Of a stretch of DNA of 64,000 bases, positions 51,518 through 63,932 are shown piece after piece. The translations under genes were made by a program, and so were the position numbers. Source of the DNA: Corynebacterium poyangense (GTDB lineage Bacteria; Actinomycetota; Actinomycetes; Mycobacteriales; Mycobacteriaceae); the NCBI RefSeq assembly GCF_014522205.1, contig NZ_CP046884.1, forward strand, positions 1,116,001-1,180,000, in the 5' to 3' direction. The stretch's first letter is position 1, and each line of letters opens with the position of its first letter. Below the pieces are notes generated by a model that had not been told where the DNA came from, ran no database searches, and saw only the letters and a program-made list of their open reading frames with translations.

Positions 51518-52039
51518 ATCAGCGCTGAAGCTCGCATCAATGAGCGAATCCGAGTTCCCGAGGTCCGTCTTGTCGGCCCAAGCGGTGAGCAAGTGGGTAT
51601 TGTCCGCACTGAGGACGCCCGCAAGCTTGCTTATGATGCCGACCTTGACTTAGTTGAGGTTGCGCCTAAGGCTAAGCCGCCGGTTGCCAAGATCATGGAC
51701 TACGGCAAGTATAAGTACGAGCAAGCTCAAAAAGCCCGCGAAGCTCGCCGGAACCAGCAGCAGACCGTGGTCAAGGAGCAGAAGCTTCGTCCCAAGATCG
51801 ATGATCACGACTATGAGACGAAGAAGGGGAACGTGGTCCGTTTCCTGGAGAAGGGTTCCAAGGTTAAAGTGACCATCATGTTCCGTGGCCGCGAACAATC
51901 ACGCCCAGAGCTGGGATATCGGCTCTTGGAACGGTTGGCAGAAGATGTTTCTGAGGTGGGAATTGTAGAATCTCGCCCGAAACAAGATGGCCGGAATATG
52001 ACCATGGTGCTCGGACCCGTCCGTAAGGGCAAGAAATAA
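51518..52039 (+). CDS. infC: Translation initiation factor IF-3 (AUC start)
   Basis: A 173-residue IF-3. The conserved beginning [18 protein letters not shown] is encoded just after the SD GAGGAG, five bases from an ATC at 51518; the next ATG/GTG-type codons are internal and would delete that region. IF-3 genes are known to start at rare codons (AUU in E. coli) because IF-3 rejects them, which gives feedback control. The N-domain, the lysine-rich linker helix ([18 protein letters not shown]) and the C-domain ([18 protein letters not shown]) are all present. It leads infC-rpmI-rplT. Confidence 0.93.
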   Translation: MSAEARINERIRVPEVRLVGPSGEQVGIVRTEDARKLAYDADLDLVEVAPKAKPPVAKIMDYGKYKYEQAQKAREARRNQQQTVVKEQKLRPKIDDHDYETKKGNVVRFLEKGSKVKVTIMFRGREQSRPELGYRLLERLAEDVSEVGIVESRPKQDGRNMTMVLGPVRKGKK

Positions 52040-52081
52040 GCACGCAGACCCCGTTCGACTGGGATTAAGGACTTTTAAGCG

Positions 52082-52276
52082 ATGAAGCAGAAGACCCACA
52101 AGGGCACCGCAAAGCGCGTTAAGATGACCGGCTCTGGCAAGCTTCGCCGGGAGCAGGCTAATCGCCGCCACCTCCTTGAGGGTAAACCCTCCACCCGTAC
52201 CCGTCGTCTGAAGGGCACCAAGGATGTTGCCCAGGCTGACACCAAGCGCGTCAAGCGTCTGCTCGGCAAAGCCTGA
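52082..52276 (+). CDS. rpmI: 50S ribosomal protein L35
   Basis: A 64-residue basic protein, [20 protein letters not shown] at the start and typical of bL35. It lies 42 bases after infC and 51 bases before rplT in the conserved infC-rpmI-rplT order. Confidence 0.97.
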   Translation: MKQKTHKGTAKRVKMTGSGKLRREQANRRHLLEGKPSTRTRRLKGTKDVAQADTKRVKRLLGKA

Positions 52277-52327
52277 GCCAAATAATTGCCCTGAACGTTT
52301 ACGACAAATAATTAAGGAAGTACCGAA

Positions 52328-52711
52328 GTGGCACGTGTAAAGCGGTCCGTTAACGCTAAGAAGAAGCGTCGTGAAATTCTCAAAGCCGCCCGTGGTTACC
52401 GCGGTCAGCGTTCTCGCCTGTACCGCAAGGCCAAGGAGCAGTGGCTGCACTCCAAAACTTACGCCTATCGTGATCGTCGCGCCCGTAAAGGGGAGTTCCG
52501 CAAATTGTGGATTCAGCGGATCAACGCTGCTGCCCGGATGAACGGAATTACTTACAACCGTTTAATCCAGGGGCTACGGCTTGCTGGCATTGAGGTGGAT
52601 CGCAAGATCCTGGCTGAGTTGGCTGTCAATGACTTCCAAGCCTTCTCTGCTATTTGCGAGTCCGCTAAAGCCGCATTGCCGGAGGACGTGAATGCTCCCA
52701 ATGCTGCCTAA
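52328..52711 (+). CDS. rplT: 50S ribosomal protein L20
   Basis: A 127-residue bL20 ([19 protein letters not shown], then [17 protein letters not shown] and [20 protein letters not shown]). Start is GTG 52328 with AAGGAAG eight bases upstream. A strong terminator follows. L20 is needed early in 50S assembly; in many bacteria it also represses its own operon. Confidence 0.97.
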   Translation: MARVKRSVNAKKKRREILKAARGYRGQRSRLYRKAKEQWLHSKTYAYRDRRARKGEFRKLWIQRINAAARMNGITYNRLIQGLRLAGIEVDRKILAELAVNDFQAFSAICESAKAALPEDVNAPNAA

Positions 52712-52726
52712 GAATTTTAGGTAACC

Positions 52727-52776
52727 GAAAAACTCGTCTCTGGACATAAAATGTTCCTGGTGAGACGAGTTTTTTC
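52727..52776 (+). terminator. Intrinsic terminator of infC-rpmI-rplT
   Basis: AAAACTCGTCTC and GAGACGAGTTTT pair over 12 bp around a 21-base loop, with the following bases TT extending the T-run to six. Confidence 0.92.
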
Positions 52777-52887
52777 ATTCATTGGTCCTTTCTAGGGAAC
52801 TGATGCCTAGCGCCAACACTATGATGGTTCCCACGATAATGAGAACCAGATGCGCTGCTAAGCAGTGATGATGAGGTGGAGTTAGTC

Positions 52888-53334
52888 ATGGATTCCTTTG
52901 ATAAGGATGGTTTGCCCATCAAGCCCAGGAAAGGGAACTGGGAAAACACCCAAGAGCAAATATTTGCTAAGCATCCGGGTGCTGATGTGGGGGCTTTTAA
53001 TGTTCAGGATGTTGGGGCACAGTCTTATCGGCCTAGCATCACACAGCCCAGTGCCCCTGAACCAGTTTCTCAACCTGTAGATTCCGGGCTTCAGGCCCAC
53101 CGCCCGCCCAAAAACAAAGCATTAGCTGCCTGTTTGGCACTGTTCCTGGGTACCACCGGGGCACATAATTTCTACCTGGGTAATTATCGCCGCGGAGTGG
53201 CTCAACTGACTTTCCTCGGGCTTTCATCATTCCTAGCTGGGGTCCCCGGTTTCCTGCTCGTAGTCTGGGCAATCATCGAATTCGTCTTAATTCTCGCCGA
53301 TGTCGGCGCCTATAACACCCGAGGTCACCAGTGA
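52888..53334 (+). CDS. TM2-domain membrane protein
   Basis: A 148-residue protein. A proline-rich N-terminal region of about 75 residues is followed by a TM2 domain (KNKALAACLALFLGTTGAHN, FYLGNYRRGVAQLTFLG, then a second helix LLVVWAIIEFVLIL). TM2 proteins are small two-helix membrane proteins without a fixed function. ATG 52888 has AGGTGGAG six bases upstream. Its TGA overlaps the start of the methyltransferase gene (GTGA), so the two are coupled. Confidence 0.85.
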   Translation: MDSFDKDGLPIKPRKGNWENTQEQIFAKHPGADVGAFNVQDVGAQSYRPSITQPSAPEPVSQPVDSGLQAHRPPKNKALAACLALFLGTTGAHNFYLGNYRRGVAQLTFLGLSSFLAGVPGFLLVVWAIIEFVLILADVGAYNTRGHQ

Positions 53335-54164
53335 TCACCGAACTTGATTTTTCGGCACCTTTTAGCGATAAAACTCCTCGAGTAGTCCATGCCGCTAAAC
53401 TGAAGCGTTCTTCCGGTCGAAAAAAGGCCCAGCGATTTTTAGTCGAAGGGGAAAATAGCGTCGAGGCGGCTTTAGCAACCGGCGCAGCTACTGATATTTT
53501 CCTCAGCGAGAGCGCTGCTCAACGATTTCAAGAATTGCTTCACTTAGCTCAGTACAGCAACGTTTATTGCCATCCAATTTCTGCCAAAGCTGTCCAGTTG
53601 CTATCAGACACAAAAAGTTCGACGGGTATCTTCGCGGTCTGTACCCCGGTGCTCTGGCGTTTTCGGCAGTGCCTAGACGGATCTCCTCGGCTTATCAGCA
53701 TTCCGGTGGAAACCCGTGAACCAGGAAACGCAGGTACTCTTATCCGCGTATCCGACGCCATGGGAGCAGACGCCGTGGTTTTTGCTGGAGACACATGTGA
53801 CCCGTTGTCGTCAAAAGTCGCTCGATCATCAGCCGGTTCTCTATTTCACATTCCGGTATCTCGGCATCGAGACATTGACGAAACGATTAGCTATATCCAA
53901 GGCAAGGGGATTCAGGTGTTAGCTACTGCTGCTGATGGTGATATTTCCCTGGATAATGCAGGCGAGATTCTCTCGCAGCCAACTGCCTGGCTGTTCGGTA
54001 ATGAAGCACATGGCCTCAGCCCGCAGATTCAGGAATTAGCAGATCATCGGGTGAGAATTCCCATTCGTGGCCGGGCAGAATCACTCAATTTGGCTACCGC
54101 TGCCGCTATATGTCTGTACGAGTCGGCCCGGGCCCAGCAGGAAGAGTTTCCCACCCAGAGATAA
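53331..54164 (+). CDS. SpoU/TrmH-family RNA 2'-O-ribose methyltransferase
   Basis: A 277-residue enzyme. The N-terminal RNA-binding substrate domain (KKAQRFLVEGENSVEAAL) is followed by the knotted SPOUT domain: GNAGTLIRVSDAMGADAVVF, LFGNEAHGLSPQI and the SAM-binding knot IPIRGRAESLNLATAAAICLYE. It probably methylates rRNA or tRNA; the target is not predictable. Start GTG 53331 overlaps the TM2 stop. pheS follows after 93 bases, a common neighbour in actinobacteria. Confidence 0.9.
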   Translation: MITELDFSAPFSDKTPRVVHAAKLKRSSGRKKAQRFLVEGENSVEAALATGAATDIFLSESAAQRFQELLHLAQYSNVYCHPISAKAVQLLSDTKSSTGIFAVCTPVLWRFRQCLDGSPRLISIPVETREPGNAGTLIRVSDAMGADAVVFAGDTCDPLSSKVARSSAGSLFHIPVSRHRDIDETISYIQGKGIQVLATAADGDISLDNAGEILSQPTAWLFGNEAHGLSPQIQELADHRVRIPIRGRAESLNLATAAAICLYESARAQQEEFPTQR

Positions 54165-54190
54165 GAACCTAGGCAATCTCAAAAGCTGAA

Positions 54191-54208
54191 AGTCTAGCGG
54201 GGTAGACT
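54191..54208 (+). promoter_or_regulatory. Inverted repeat over the pheS -10 region
   Basis: AGTCTA and TAGACT are perfect arms around six bases (GCGGGG). TAGACT is also a good -10 hexamer, 50 bases before the pheS start. It could be an operator over the promoter. Confidence 0.4.
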
Positions 54209-54230
54209 GAAACGAATTGCAGAAGAGTAA

Positions 54231-55322
<1,092 letters not shown>

Positions 55323-55374
55323 CGGAAAAAGCGTCGCATCGATAGATTTTCACTCTTAAAGGAGTACTCACTTT

Positions 55375-57882
55375 ATGCTGATTTCACAGAATTGGATCAC
55401 TCGAATTGTGCGGCATGCTAATCCGGGTTGGGGAGTCTCAGCTGCTGAGTTAGATTCTGGATTTGTTCGGGTTGGATTTGAGACCGAAGGCTATGCCTCA
55501 ATTCCGGAAACCACCGGACCCCTGGTTATCGGACGGGTCGAAAACATCAAAGAATTAGAGGGGTTCAAAAAACCCATCCGGCACTGCCTGGTCAACGTTG
55601 GGTCCGCCAACGGCAGCGGGGACCTCCAATCCATCGTGTGTGGTGCCCGGAATTTCTCGGAAGGCGACCTTGTTGTAGTTTCTCTTCCCGGGACGGTGCT
55701 GCCCGGTAACTTTGAGATTTCTGCTCGAAAAACCTATGGGCAGATCTCTGCCGGCATGATCTGTTCTGCCATGGAGCTAGGTCTAAGTGAAAAGCAAAAT
55801 CCCGGGATCATCACGTTGGATCCGGAAAGCGGAGAACCTGGCGATGATGCCCGTGACATCCTCGGGCTACACGACACAATTTTTGACGTCAATATCACTC
55901 CAGATCGCGGATATGCTCTGTCCGCTCGCGGTTTGTGCCGGGAAATTGCCAGTGCTTTTTGCCTCAAATTCACTGATCCGGCGTTTGACCCCTCCGCTGC
56001 AGGCGTCACTATCACCGTCCCGGAGGTATCGGGCGAAGCTGCGCCCGTTCAGATTGATGATGAGACGAAGGCGCGACGTTTCGGGCTGAGACTAGTCCGA
56101 GGAATTGATCCTCGTGCCGCATCACCTTGGTGGCTACAGCGTGAATTGATGCTGAGTGGTCAGCGTCCGGTGAATGTTGCTACGGATATTACGAATTATG
56201 TGATGCTGCTTCTCGGGCAACCTATGCATGCCTTCGACGCCCGGAAGATTCAGGGTGGTATTCATGTGCGTCGGGCCCGGAAAGGTGAGAAGCTTCGTAC
56301 CTTAGATCATGTGGAGCGAGCCCTCCATCCAGAAGATGTGGTGATCTGTGATGATCAAGGCATCCAATCCTTGGCTGGTGTCATGGGTGGAGAGACCTCT
56401 GAAATCTCTGAGAGCACCACAGATGTCTACCTCGAGGCTGCTATTTGGGATCCTATCGCGGTAGCTCGAACGTCTCGTCGGCATAAATTAAGTTCGGAGT
56501 CTTCCCGACGTTTTGAACGCGGGGTAGATCCGGCGATCGTGGAAACCGCCTTGGATATTGCTGCCAGTCTGCTCATAGAGATTGCTGGCGGGACCATTGA
56601 TTCCGGTCGGACTTTGATCGGCGAATTATCAGCTATGCCGGCTATCTCGATGAGAGCTACTCGCCCCACCGAGTTGGCTGGAGTTGAATATTCACAGGAC
56701 GTGGTTGTGAAACGACTCCAAGAGGTGGGGTGCCAGGTAGAGGACGCTGCTTCGGGGGAGCTTGAGGTAACTCCGCCGACATGGCGTAGTGATTTGACCA
56801 TGCCTGCAGAGTTAGTAGAAGAGGTATTACGGCTAGAAGGGCTAGAAGCAATCCCGTCCATTCTTCCGACTCCTCGTGGTGGACGTGGATTAAGTGCGGC
56901 TCAGCGACGCCGTCGGGCGATTGGTCACGCCTTGGCTTATTCCGGCTATGCCGAGATTTTACCTACGCCCTTTATGTCTCCCGACCTTCCGGATATGTGG
57001 GGGCTTCCGGATAATGATCCGCGCCGAGCTACCGTCAAGGTGCAAAACCCGCTGGATGTCTCCCAAAGCCACTTGGCTACCACCTTATTGCCGGCCATGT
57101 TCGAAGCTGTGGCTCGAAACCATGCCCGTGGTCGGGTCAATATGGAGATATTTGGACTTCAACAGGTGTCCTTTCACCGGGCTGAGAAATCTCCCATGCC
57201 TTCCGTGGCGCAGCGCCCCGATGATGCCACTCTTCAGGCTGTGCTAGATTCGCTGCCTAAGCAACCTCTGCACGTGGCAACCGTTGGGGTAGGTCAGCGG
57301 GTTTATGGCGGTCCGCTTAGTACTGCGCAGGACTATAGCTGGGCCGATGCCGTCGAATCTGCCCAGATTGTGGCACGTGCGGCTGGTATGCAGTTGGAAA
57401 TTCGCCAGGGTGAAGAATTACCGTGGCATCCTGGGCGCTGTGCAGAACTGCGCGTTAATGGAGAAACTGTGGGGTATGCCGGAGAATTGCATCCCCAGAT
57501 TTTAGAGAAGATGGAACTTCCGGCTCGGACGTGCGCAATGGAGCTAAATATCAGTGCCTTAACGCTAGAAGAGTATCTTCCCGCTCCGGTGCTTTCGGCT
57601 TACCCGAGTTTGCATCAAGATATTGCGCTGGTGGTGGATGAGGATATCGCTGCTGAATCAGTGCGACAGGTCGTGGTAGAAGGGGCCGGTGAGCTGCTCG
57701 AAAGCGTCGAACTTTTTGATATTTATCGCTCTGACCAGTTAGGGGAAGGCAAGAAATCGCTGGCTTTCGCCTTAGTATTCCGCGCTCCGGATCGCACTCT
57801 TAGGGATGAGGAAGTAAATGAGCGACGTATGGCTGCTGCCGAACTAGCCCGACAGCGTCTTGGCGCAGAGATGCGGTCCTAG
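55375..57882 (+). CDS. pheT: Phenylalanyl-tRNA synthetase beta subunit
   Basis: An 835-residue subunit. The N-terminal OB-fold tRNA-binding domain (about residues 40-155, HCLVNVGSANGSGDLQSIVCGARNF) is followed by B3/B4 editing (PDRGYALSARGLCREIA, ARRFGLRLVRGIDPRA), B5, the catalytic-like B6/B7 fold and a C-terminal ferredoxin-like anticodon-binding domain (SAYPSLHQDIALVVDEDIA). Complete, with no interruption. It is transcribed with pheS and ends 81 bases before argC. Confidence 0.96.
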   Translation: MLISQNWITRIVRHANPGWGVSAAELDSGFVRVGFETEGYASIPETTGPLVIGRVENIKELEGFKKPIRHCLVNVGSANGSGDLQSIVCGARNFSEGDLVVVSLPGTVLPGNFEISARKTYGQISAGMICSAMELGLSEKQNPGIITLDPESGEPGDDARDILGLHDTIFDVNITPDRGYALSARGLCREIASAFCLKFTDPAFDPSAAGVTITVPEVSGEAAPVQIDDETKARRFGLRLVRGIDPRAASPWWLQRELMLSGQRPVNVATDITNYVMLLLGQPMHAFDARKIQGGIHVRRARKGEKLRTLDHVERALHPEDVVICDDQGIQSLAGVMGGETSEISESTTDVYLEAAIWDPIAVARTSRRHKLSSESSRRFERGVDPAIVETALDIAASLLIEIAGGTIDSGRTLIGELSAMPAISMRATRPTELAGVEYSQDVVVKRLQEVGCQVEDAASGELEVTPPTWRSDLTMPAELVEEVLRLEGLEAIPSILPTPRGGRGLSAAQRRRRAIGHALAYSGYAEILPTPFMSPDLPDMWGLPDNDPRRATVKVQNPLDVSQSHLATTLLPAMFEAVARNHARGRVNMEIFGLQQVSFHRAEKSPMPSVAQRPDDATLQAVLDSLPKQPLHVATVGVGQRVYGGPLSTAQDYSWADAVESAQIVARAAGMQLEIRQGEELPWHPGRCAELRVNGETVGYAGELHPQILEKMELPARTCAMELNISALTLEEYLPAPVLSAYPSLHQDIALVVDEDIAAESVRQVVVEGAGELLESVELFDIYRSDQLGEGKKSLAFALVFRAPDRTLRDEEVNERRMAAAELARQRLGAEMRS

Positions 57883-57920
57883 GAAGTATCGCTCCCGAGG
57901 AACCTGCCCAACACACCGAA

Positions 57921-57951
57921 TGCATAATTTACGAATTAACGTATAAAGTGC
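57921..57951 (+). promoter_or_regulatory. Candidate ArgR operator of the arg operon
   Basis: An AT-rich stretch with paired half-sites (TGCATAATTTACGAATTAAC, then GTATAAAGTGC) resembles ARG boxes. It covers the -35 region of the probable argC promoter, where ArgR would block transcription. ArgR is encoded in the same operon. Confidence 0.65.
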
Positions 57952-57963
57952 TAGGGTGTTGGC
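57952..57963 (+). promoter_or_regulatory. Leaderless promoter of argC
   Basis: TAGGGT at 57952-57957 is followed by six bases and ATG. The ArgR-like site lies immediately upstream. Confidence 0.55.
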
Positions 57964-59007
57964 ATGAGTCTTGATGTAGCAGTAGTGGGTGCCACTGGAT
58001 ACGCCGGAGGAGAAATTCTCCGGCTGCTTTTAGGTCATCCCGCGTATCTTTCAGGTGAACTAAGCATTGGGGCACTCATGGGAGCTAGTTCCGCGGGGCA
58101 GCGTCTGGGAGCCCTCATGTCACACCTGCCGCAGCTTGCTGATTGCGTCATTGAAGAAACCGATATTTCCCGGTTGGGAAATTTTGACGTGGTGTTTCTT
58201 GCTTTACCGCACGGTCATTCGGCGCGGGTGGCTGAGCAAGTCGGTGACGACACTGTAGTTTTGGATTGCGCTGCTGATTTTCGCTTGCGGGACGCACATA
58301 CCTGGACAAAATTCTATGGGGCCGAGCATGCGGGGAGCTGGCCTTATGGGATCCCCGAGATGCCGGGGCATCGCGAGGACATACGACAAGCGCGGAGAGT
58401 AGCTGTACCTGGCTGCTTCCCAACTGGCGCTACTTTAGCTCTCTTACCTGCCGTACAATCGGGGCTTATTTATCCTGACGTGGTGATCACCTCAATCACC
58501 GGGGTTTCTGGTGCGGGGAAAAAAGCGGCTGTCGCATTTTTAGGTTCTGAAACAATGGGGTCGCTTAAGGCGTATAACGTTGCCGGCCAACATCGTCACA
58601 CGCCGGAAATAGCTCAAAATCTCAATGAGTTTTCTCAAGAGCCAGTGACGGTGTCTTTTACTCCCGTCTTGGCACCACTAGTACGCGGTATTCTCACCAC
58701 CGCAACGGCGCCGATCCGAGAGGGAATTAGTGATGCCCAAATTCGGGAGAGCTATGAGAAGTTTTGCGCGAAGGAACCGTTCCTGCACCTATTAGATCCT
58801 GGGCAGCAACCTCAAACCCAAGATGTTGTGGGAAGCAATATGTGTCAGCTCCAGGTGCAGCTAGACGAGTATTCGCGACGTCTGGTCGTCACCTCAGCTA
58901 TCGATAATCTCACTAAAGGTACCGCCGGGGCAGCTATTCAATGCATGAATCTTATTTGCGGTTTCCCGGAAACAGCTGGACTAGCTCAAGCCGGTATAGC
59001 ACCTTAA
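57964..59007 (+). CDS. argC: N-acetyl-gamma-glutamyl-phosphate reductase
   Basis: A 347-residue NADPH-dependent reductase making N-acetylglutamate semialdehyde. The Rossmann motif [16 protein letters not shown] is at the N-terminus and the active Cys is in [15 protein letters not shown]. The C-terminal [20 protein letters not shown] and [13 protein letters not shown] are typical. It is the first gene of argCJBDFR, and its start is probably leaderless. Confidence 0.96.
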   Translation: MSLDVAVVGATGYAGGEILRLLLGHPAYLSGELSIGALMGASSAGQRLGALMSHLPQLADCVIEETDISRLGNFDVVFLALPHGHSARVAEQVGDDTVVLDCAADFRLRDAHTWTKFYGAEHAGSWPYGIPEMPGHREDIRQARRVAVPGCFPTGATLALLPAVQSGLIYPDVVITSITGVSGAGKKAAVAFLGSETMGSLKAYNVAGQHRHTPEIAQNLNEFSQEPVTVSFTPVLAPLVRGILTTATAPIREGISDAQIRESYEKFCAKEPFLHLLDPGQQPQTQDVVGSNMCQLQVQLDEYSRRLVVTSAIDNLTKGTAGAAIQCMNLICGFPETAGLAQAGIAP

Positions 59008-59029
59008 ACAAAAAGAAAAGAGTGAATTT

Positions 59030-60193
59030 ATGAGTACTCACCCAGGCATCACCACCCCCGCTGGTTTTCGGGCGGCCGCTATTGCGGCTGGCATTAAACC
59101 GTCAGGGAAATCAGATATGGCGCTCGTAGTAAACGATGGGCCTAAGTTTATTGCGGCTGGGGTTTTTACCCAGAACCAAGTCTTTGCCTCCCCGGTTAAA
59201 ATCACTCGGCAGCATATACAAGACCATTGCCTTAAGGCCGTGCTTTATAACTCCGGTAATGCTAACGCCTGCAATGGCAAACAGGGGGACGATGATGCCT
59301 TATCGTTGATTACTCAAACTGCCAACAATCTAGGAATAGAGCCAGCTGACGTGGGAGCGTGCTCTACGGGACTCATCGGAGATCTTTTGCCGATGAATGT
59401 GATGCGGCCAGGAGTTGACGCTTTGTCTTCCAACCTCGGAGGCAATGGGCATCTCGCAGCCGAAGCCATTATGACCACCGACACGGTTGCGAAAGAGTTC
59501 TTTTCTGCTCAGGGGGAGTGGTCCTTGGGCGGGATGGGAAAGGGAGTTGGCATGATGGCGCCCTCCTTGGCGACGATGCTGGTCTGTCTAACGACCGATG
59601 CTGATGTCACCGCCGAGATGGCTCAAAAGGCCTTGGGTAAAGCGTGTTCCACAACTTTTAATACGCTAGATGTGGACGGCTCTACCTCCACTAATGACAC
59701 GGTTCTGCTTTTAGCTTCCGGTGCGAGCGGGTACACCCCCAGTCAAGAAGAATTCGACGCCGTGGTCTACGAGGCGTGTTGGGATCTTATGAAACAAATG
59801 CAGGCCGATGCTGAAGGGGTAAGCAAACGAGTATCAATCACAGTCCGTGGTGCTGAAGATAATGATTCTGCCCTTACTGCTGCTCGTTGTATTGGTCGGG
59901 ACAACTTGTGCAAGTGCGCGTTCTTTGGTTCAGACCCCAACTGGGGACGGGTACTCGTCGCTGTCGGGATGGCTCCGGTGGTAATGGATCCAGAGCACAT
60001 CAATGTCTATTTCAATGGTGAACCGGTATGCCTAGACTCCACAGGAACTCCTCATGCTCGAGAGGTAGATCTTAGCGGGCCAGATATTAGCGTGGAAGTT
60101 GACTTAGCCACTGGCGGCCCGGGTACAGCAACGGTGTACACCACAGACTTATCTCATGCCTATGTGGATATTAATTCTGCCTACTCCTCCTAA
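59030..60193 (+). CDS. argJ: Bifunctional ornithine acetyltransferase / N-acetylglutamate synthase
   Basis: A 387-residue Ntn-type enzyme that recycles the acetyl group from N-acetylornithine to glutamate. The self-cleavage site is [12 protein letters not shown], with the Thr nucleophile after Ala. [10 protein letters not shown] is the oxyanion part and [18 protein letters not shown] the second-subunit signature. It lies 22 bases after argC. Whether it is mono- or bifunctional cannot be told from sequence; a cyclic arginine pathway is indicated in either case. Confidence 0.94.
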   Translation: MSTHPGITTPAGFRAAAIAAGIKPSGKSDMALVVNDGPKFIAAGVFTQNQVFASPVKITRQHIQDHCLKAVLYNSGNANACNGKQGDDDALSLITQTANNLGIEPADVGACSTGLIGDLLPMNVMRPGVDALSSNLGGNGHLAAEAIMTTDTVAKEFFSAQGEWSLGGMGKGVGMMAPSLATMLVCLTTDADVTAEMAQKALGKACSTTFNTLDVDGSTSTNDTVLLLASGASGYTPSQEEFDAVVYEACWDLMKQMQADAEGVSKRVSITVRGAEDNDSALTAARCIGRDNLCKCAFFGSDPNWGRVLVAVGMAPVVMDPEHINVYFNGEPVCLDSTGTPHAREVDLSGPDISVEVDLATGGPGTATVYTTDLSHAYVDINSAYSS

Positions 60194-60223
60194 AGCACCG
60201 TGATCAGTAAGGACACCTCGTCA

Positions 60224-61168
60224 ATGTGTGAAGACGTTAGATCTTTAAGTTCTGGAGCTCGAGCTACCGTATTGGCTGAAGCATTGCCGTGGCTTAAGCA
60301 CTTCCGCGACAAAATCGTGGTGGTGAAATACGGTGGCAACGCAATGGTCGATGACCAGCTCAAAGCCGCCTTTGCTGCCGATATGGTCTTTTTGCGTACC
60401 GTTGGTGCTAAACCAGTGGTAGTTCATGGCGGCGGTCCACAGATAACCACCATGCTGAAACGCCTTGGCTTAGAAGGTGAGTTTCGCGGCGGCTTCCGAG
60501 TCACCACTCCCGAAGTCATGGAAGTTGTCAGAATGGTGCTTTTTGGCCAAGTAGGTCGAGACCTCGTCGGACTTATTAATTCTCACGGGCCCTATGCGGT
60601 GGGTTGTTCTGGCGAAGATGCTGGACTCTTCACTGCGGAAAAACGGTTTGTCAATGTTGATGGACAACCCACAGATATTGGGCTAGTCGGCACAATTACT
60701 GATGTCAATCCCTCCGCAGTCATGGATATTATTGAGGCAGGGCGCATCCCCGTAGTATCGGGGATTGCTCCGGGAGTAAACGGGGAAGTCTATAACATCA
60801 ACGCCGATAGTGCGGCTGGGGCTTTAGCGAGTGCTTTGCAGGCTGAACGTCTACTCATTCTGACCAACGTGAAAGGTCTTTATTCTCACTGGCCTGACCA
60901 AGATTCTTTACTCTCGAAAATTCAGGTAGGGGAGCTTGCCGAACTATTGCCTGAACTAGATGCGGGAATGATCCCGAAGATGGAATCCTGTTTAAAGGCT
61001 GTGGAATCTGGAGTAGCGGCAGCGCATGTCATTGATGGTCGGATTGAGCACTCTGTTCTTCTGGAGCTACTCACCATGGGAGGCATTGGAACCATGGTGC
61101 TGCCGGATGTTTATGACCTCGCAGATTATCCCGTAGGCAAGGTACTAAGAAAGGATGAAAGCCAATGA
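60224..61168 (+). CDS. argB: N-acetylglutamate kinase
   Basis: A 314-residue amino-acid kinase family protein that phosphorylates N-acetylglutamate, normally the arginine-feedback step. Motifs are [46 protein letters not shown] and [15 protein letters not shown]. It closely follows C. glutamicum ArgB. I chose ATG 60224, with AAGGA about 10 bases upstream; a GTG at 60200 would add eight residues. The C-terminus overlaps argD (ATGA). Confidence 0.94.
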   Translation: MCEDVRSLSSGARATVLAEALPWLKHFRDKIVVVKYGGNAMVDDQLKAAFAADMVFLRTVGAKPVVVHGGGPQITTMLKRLGLEGEFRGGFRVTTPEVMEVVRMVLFGQVGRDLVGLINSHGPYAVGCSGEDAGLFTAEKRFVNVDGQPTDIGLVGTITDVNPSAVMDIIEAGRIPVVSGIAPGVNGEVYNINADSAAGALASALQAERLLILTNVKGLYSHWPDQDSLLSKIQVGELAELLPELDAGMIPKMESCLKAVESGVAAAHVIDGRIEHSVLLELLTMGGIGTMVLPDVYDLADYPVGKVLRKDESQ

Positions 61169-62352
61169 GCTCAATCTTGGAGCGCTGGTCAGAAGACCTG
61201 ATGAACACCTATGGCACTCCGCCTGTAGCTTTGGTATCTGGTTCAGGATCAACTGTTCGCGATGATGCAGGTAAGGAATACCTTGATTTGCTGGCCGGCA
61301 TTGCCGTAAATTCCTTAGGACATGCTCACCCTGCTGTGATAGCTGCGGTCTCTCACCAAGTTGCCACCTTGGCTCATGTTTCCAATCTTTTTGCCTCCGG
61401 CCCTGTGGTTTCCGTTGCCGAAGAACTAAAAAAGCGTTTTCGCAGTTCAGCCGAGACGCGAGTCTTTTTTTGCAATTCAGGTGCAGAAGCTAATGAAGCA
61501 GCCTTCAAGCTTGCCCGTCTAACTTCACGACCACGGGTGCTCAGTGCTATTCATGGGTTTCATGGCCGAACCATGGGTTCGCTGACGTTAACGGGTCAAC
61601 CCGATAAACGAGCTGCTTTTGAACCCCTAGTACCAGGCGTGGAATATTTCACCTTCAACGATGCGGAGTCTTTGCGAAATCTAGTAACCAAAGATCCGGA
61701 CAATACTGCTGCGATTATCCTTGAGCCGATTCAGGGCGAAACCGGGGTGATTCCAGCAACCAAAGATTTTCTCCACGAAGCACGACAACTCTGCAATGAT
61801 CACGGGATTCTTCTGATCTTTGACGAAGTACAAACCGGAGTAGGTCGCACAGGCGCATTTTTCGCTCACGACATCTACGGAATCACACCAGACGTAGTCA
61901 CCATGGCCAAAGGCCTAGGAGCAGGGCTTCCAATTGGAGCGTGCCTGGCGACCGGCCGGGCAGCTCAACTAATGCGGCCAGGTTCCCATGGAACTACCTT
62001 CGGTGGTAATCCCGTGGCCTGCGCGGCCGCGATAGCCGTACTAGAGACGATTGACGACGATTTTCTAGCGAGCGTCCGCGCCCGAGGCCGTCAATTCCGT
62101 GACCTATTAGCTGGCTGTGCGGAGGTCAAAGACGTCCGGGGAGAAGGACTCATGCTTGGCGTGGTGTTGCACCACCCCATTGCCAAAGATGTTGTGCGCT
62201 GCGGTCTGGAACATGGCGTCATCCTCAATGCTCCCGCCGAGGATATTATCCGGCTTACCCCACCGTTGGTGATCACTGAAGAAGAAGTTGCCGAGGCAGG
62301 ACGACGAATCTCCGCGACGCTGAAGGCTGTGTCCGAGGAAAGGAACAAATAA
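61165..62352 (+). CDS. argD: Acetylornithine aminotransferase
   Basis: A 395-residue class III PLP aminotransferase making N-acetylornithine. [25 protein letters not shown], the PLP-Asp in [13 protein letters not shown], and the Schiff-base Lys in [14 protein letters not shown] are complete, as is [13 protein letters not shown]. Its ATG overlaps the argB TGA, and argF begins directly after its stop, so translation is tightly coupled. Acetyl- or succinyl-substrate specificity is not resolved here. Confidence 0.95.
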   Translation: MSSILERWSEDLMNTYGTPPVALVSGSGSTVRDDAGKEYLDLLAGIAVNSLGHAHPAVIAAVSHQVATLAHVSNLFASGPVVSVAEELKKRFRSSAETRVFFCNSGAEANEAAFKLARLTSRPRVLSAIHGFHGRTMGSLTLTGQPDKRAAFEPLVPGVEYFTFNDAESLRNLVTKDPDNTAAIILEPIQGETGVIPATKDFLHEARQLCNDHGILLIFDEVQTGVGRTGAFFAHDIYGITPDVVTMAKGLGAGLPIGACLATGRAAQLMRPGSHGTTFGGNPVACAAAIAVLETIDDDFLASVRARGRQFRDLLAGCAEVKDVRGEGLMLGVVLHHPIAKDVVRCGLEHGVILNAPAEDIIRLTPPLVITEEEVAEAGRRISATLKAVSEERNK

Positions 62353-63815
<1,463 letters not shown>

Positions 63816-63879
63816 TCCTGGGCCGAGCCTCACGGTGGCCACGACCCAGTTGTAAAGTGTAAAAAGCACTCATGACATC

Positions 63880-63896
63880 TCCCCGGCGCGCGGGGA
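63880..63896 (+). other. Short hairpin between argR and argG
   Basis: TCCCCG and CGGGGA pair over six bp around loop GCGCG. There is no T-run after it. It may terminate argCJBDFR weakly or sit in the argG leader. An AT-rich ArgR-like stretch (AACAATATTTTATAAGG) follows just before argG. Confidence 0.45.
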
Positions 63897-63932
63897 ATCA
63901 TGAACAATATTTTATAAGGAGATTTTCCCATT

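Noticed and set aside
51593..51595. An IF-3 start at the internal GTG near 51593
   Set aside because: It would delete the conserved N-terminal 25 residues, which are intact in frame back to the ATC with a good SD.
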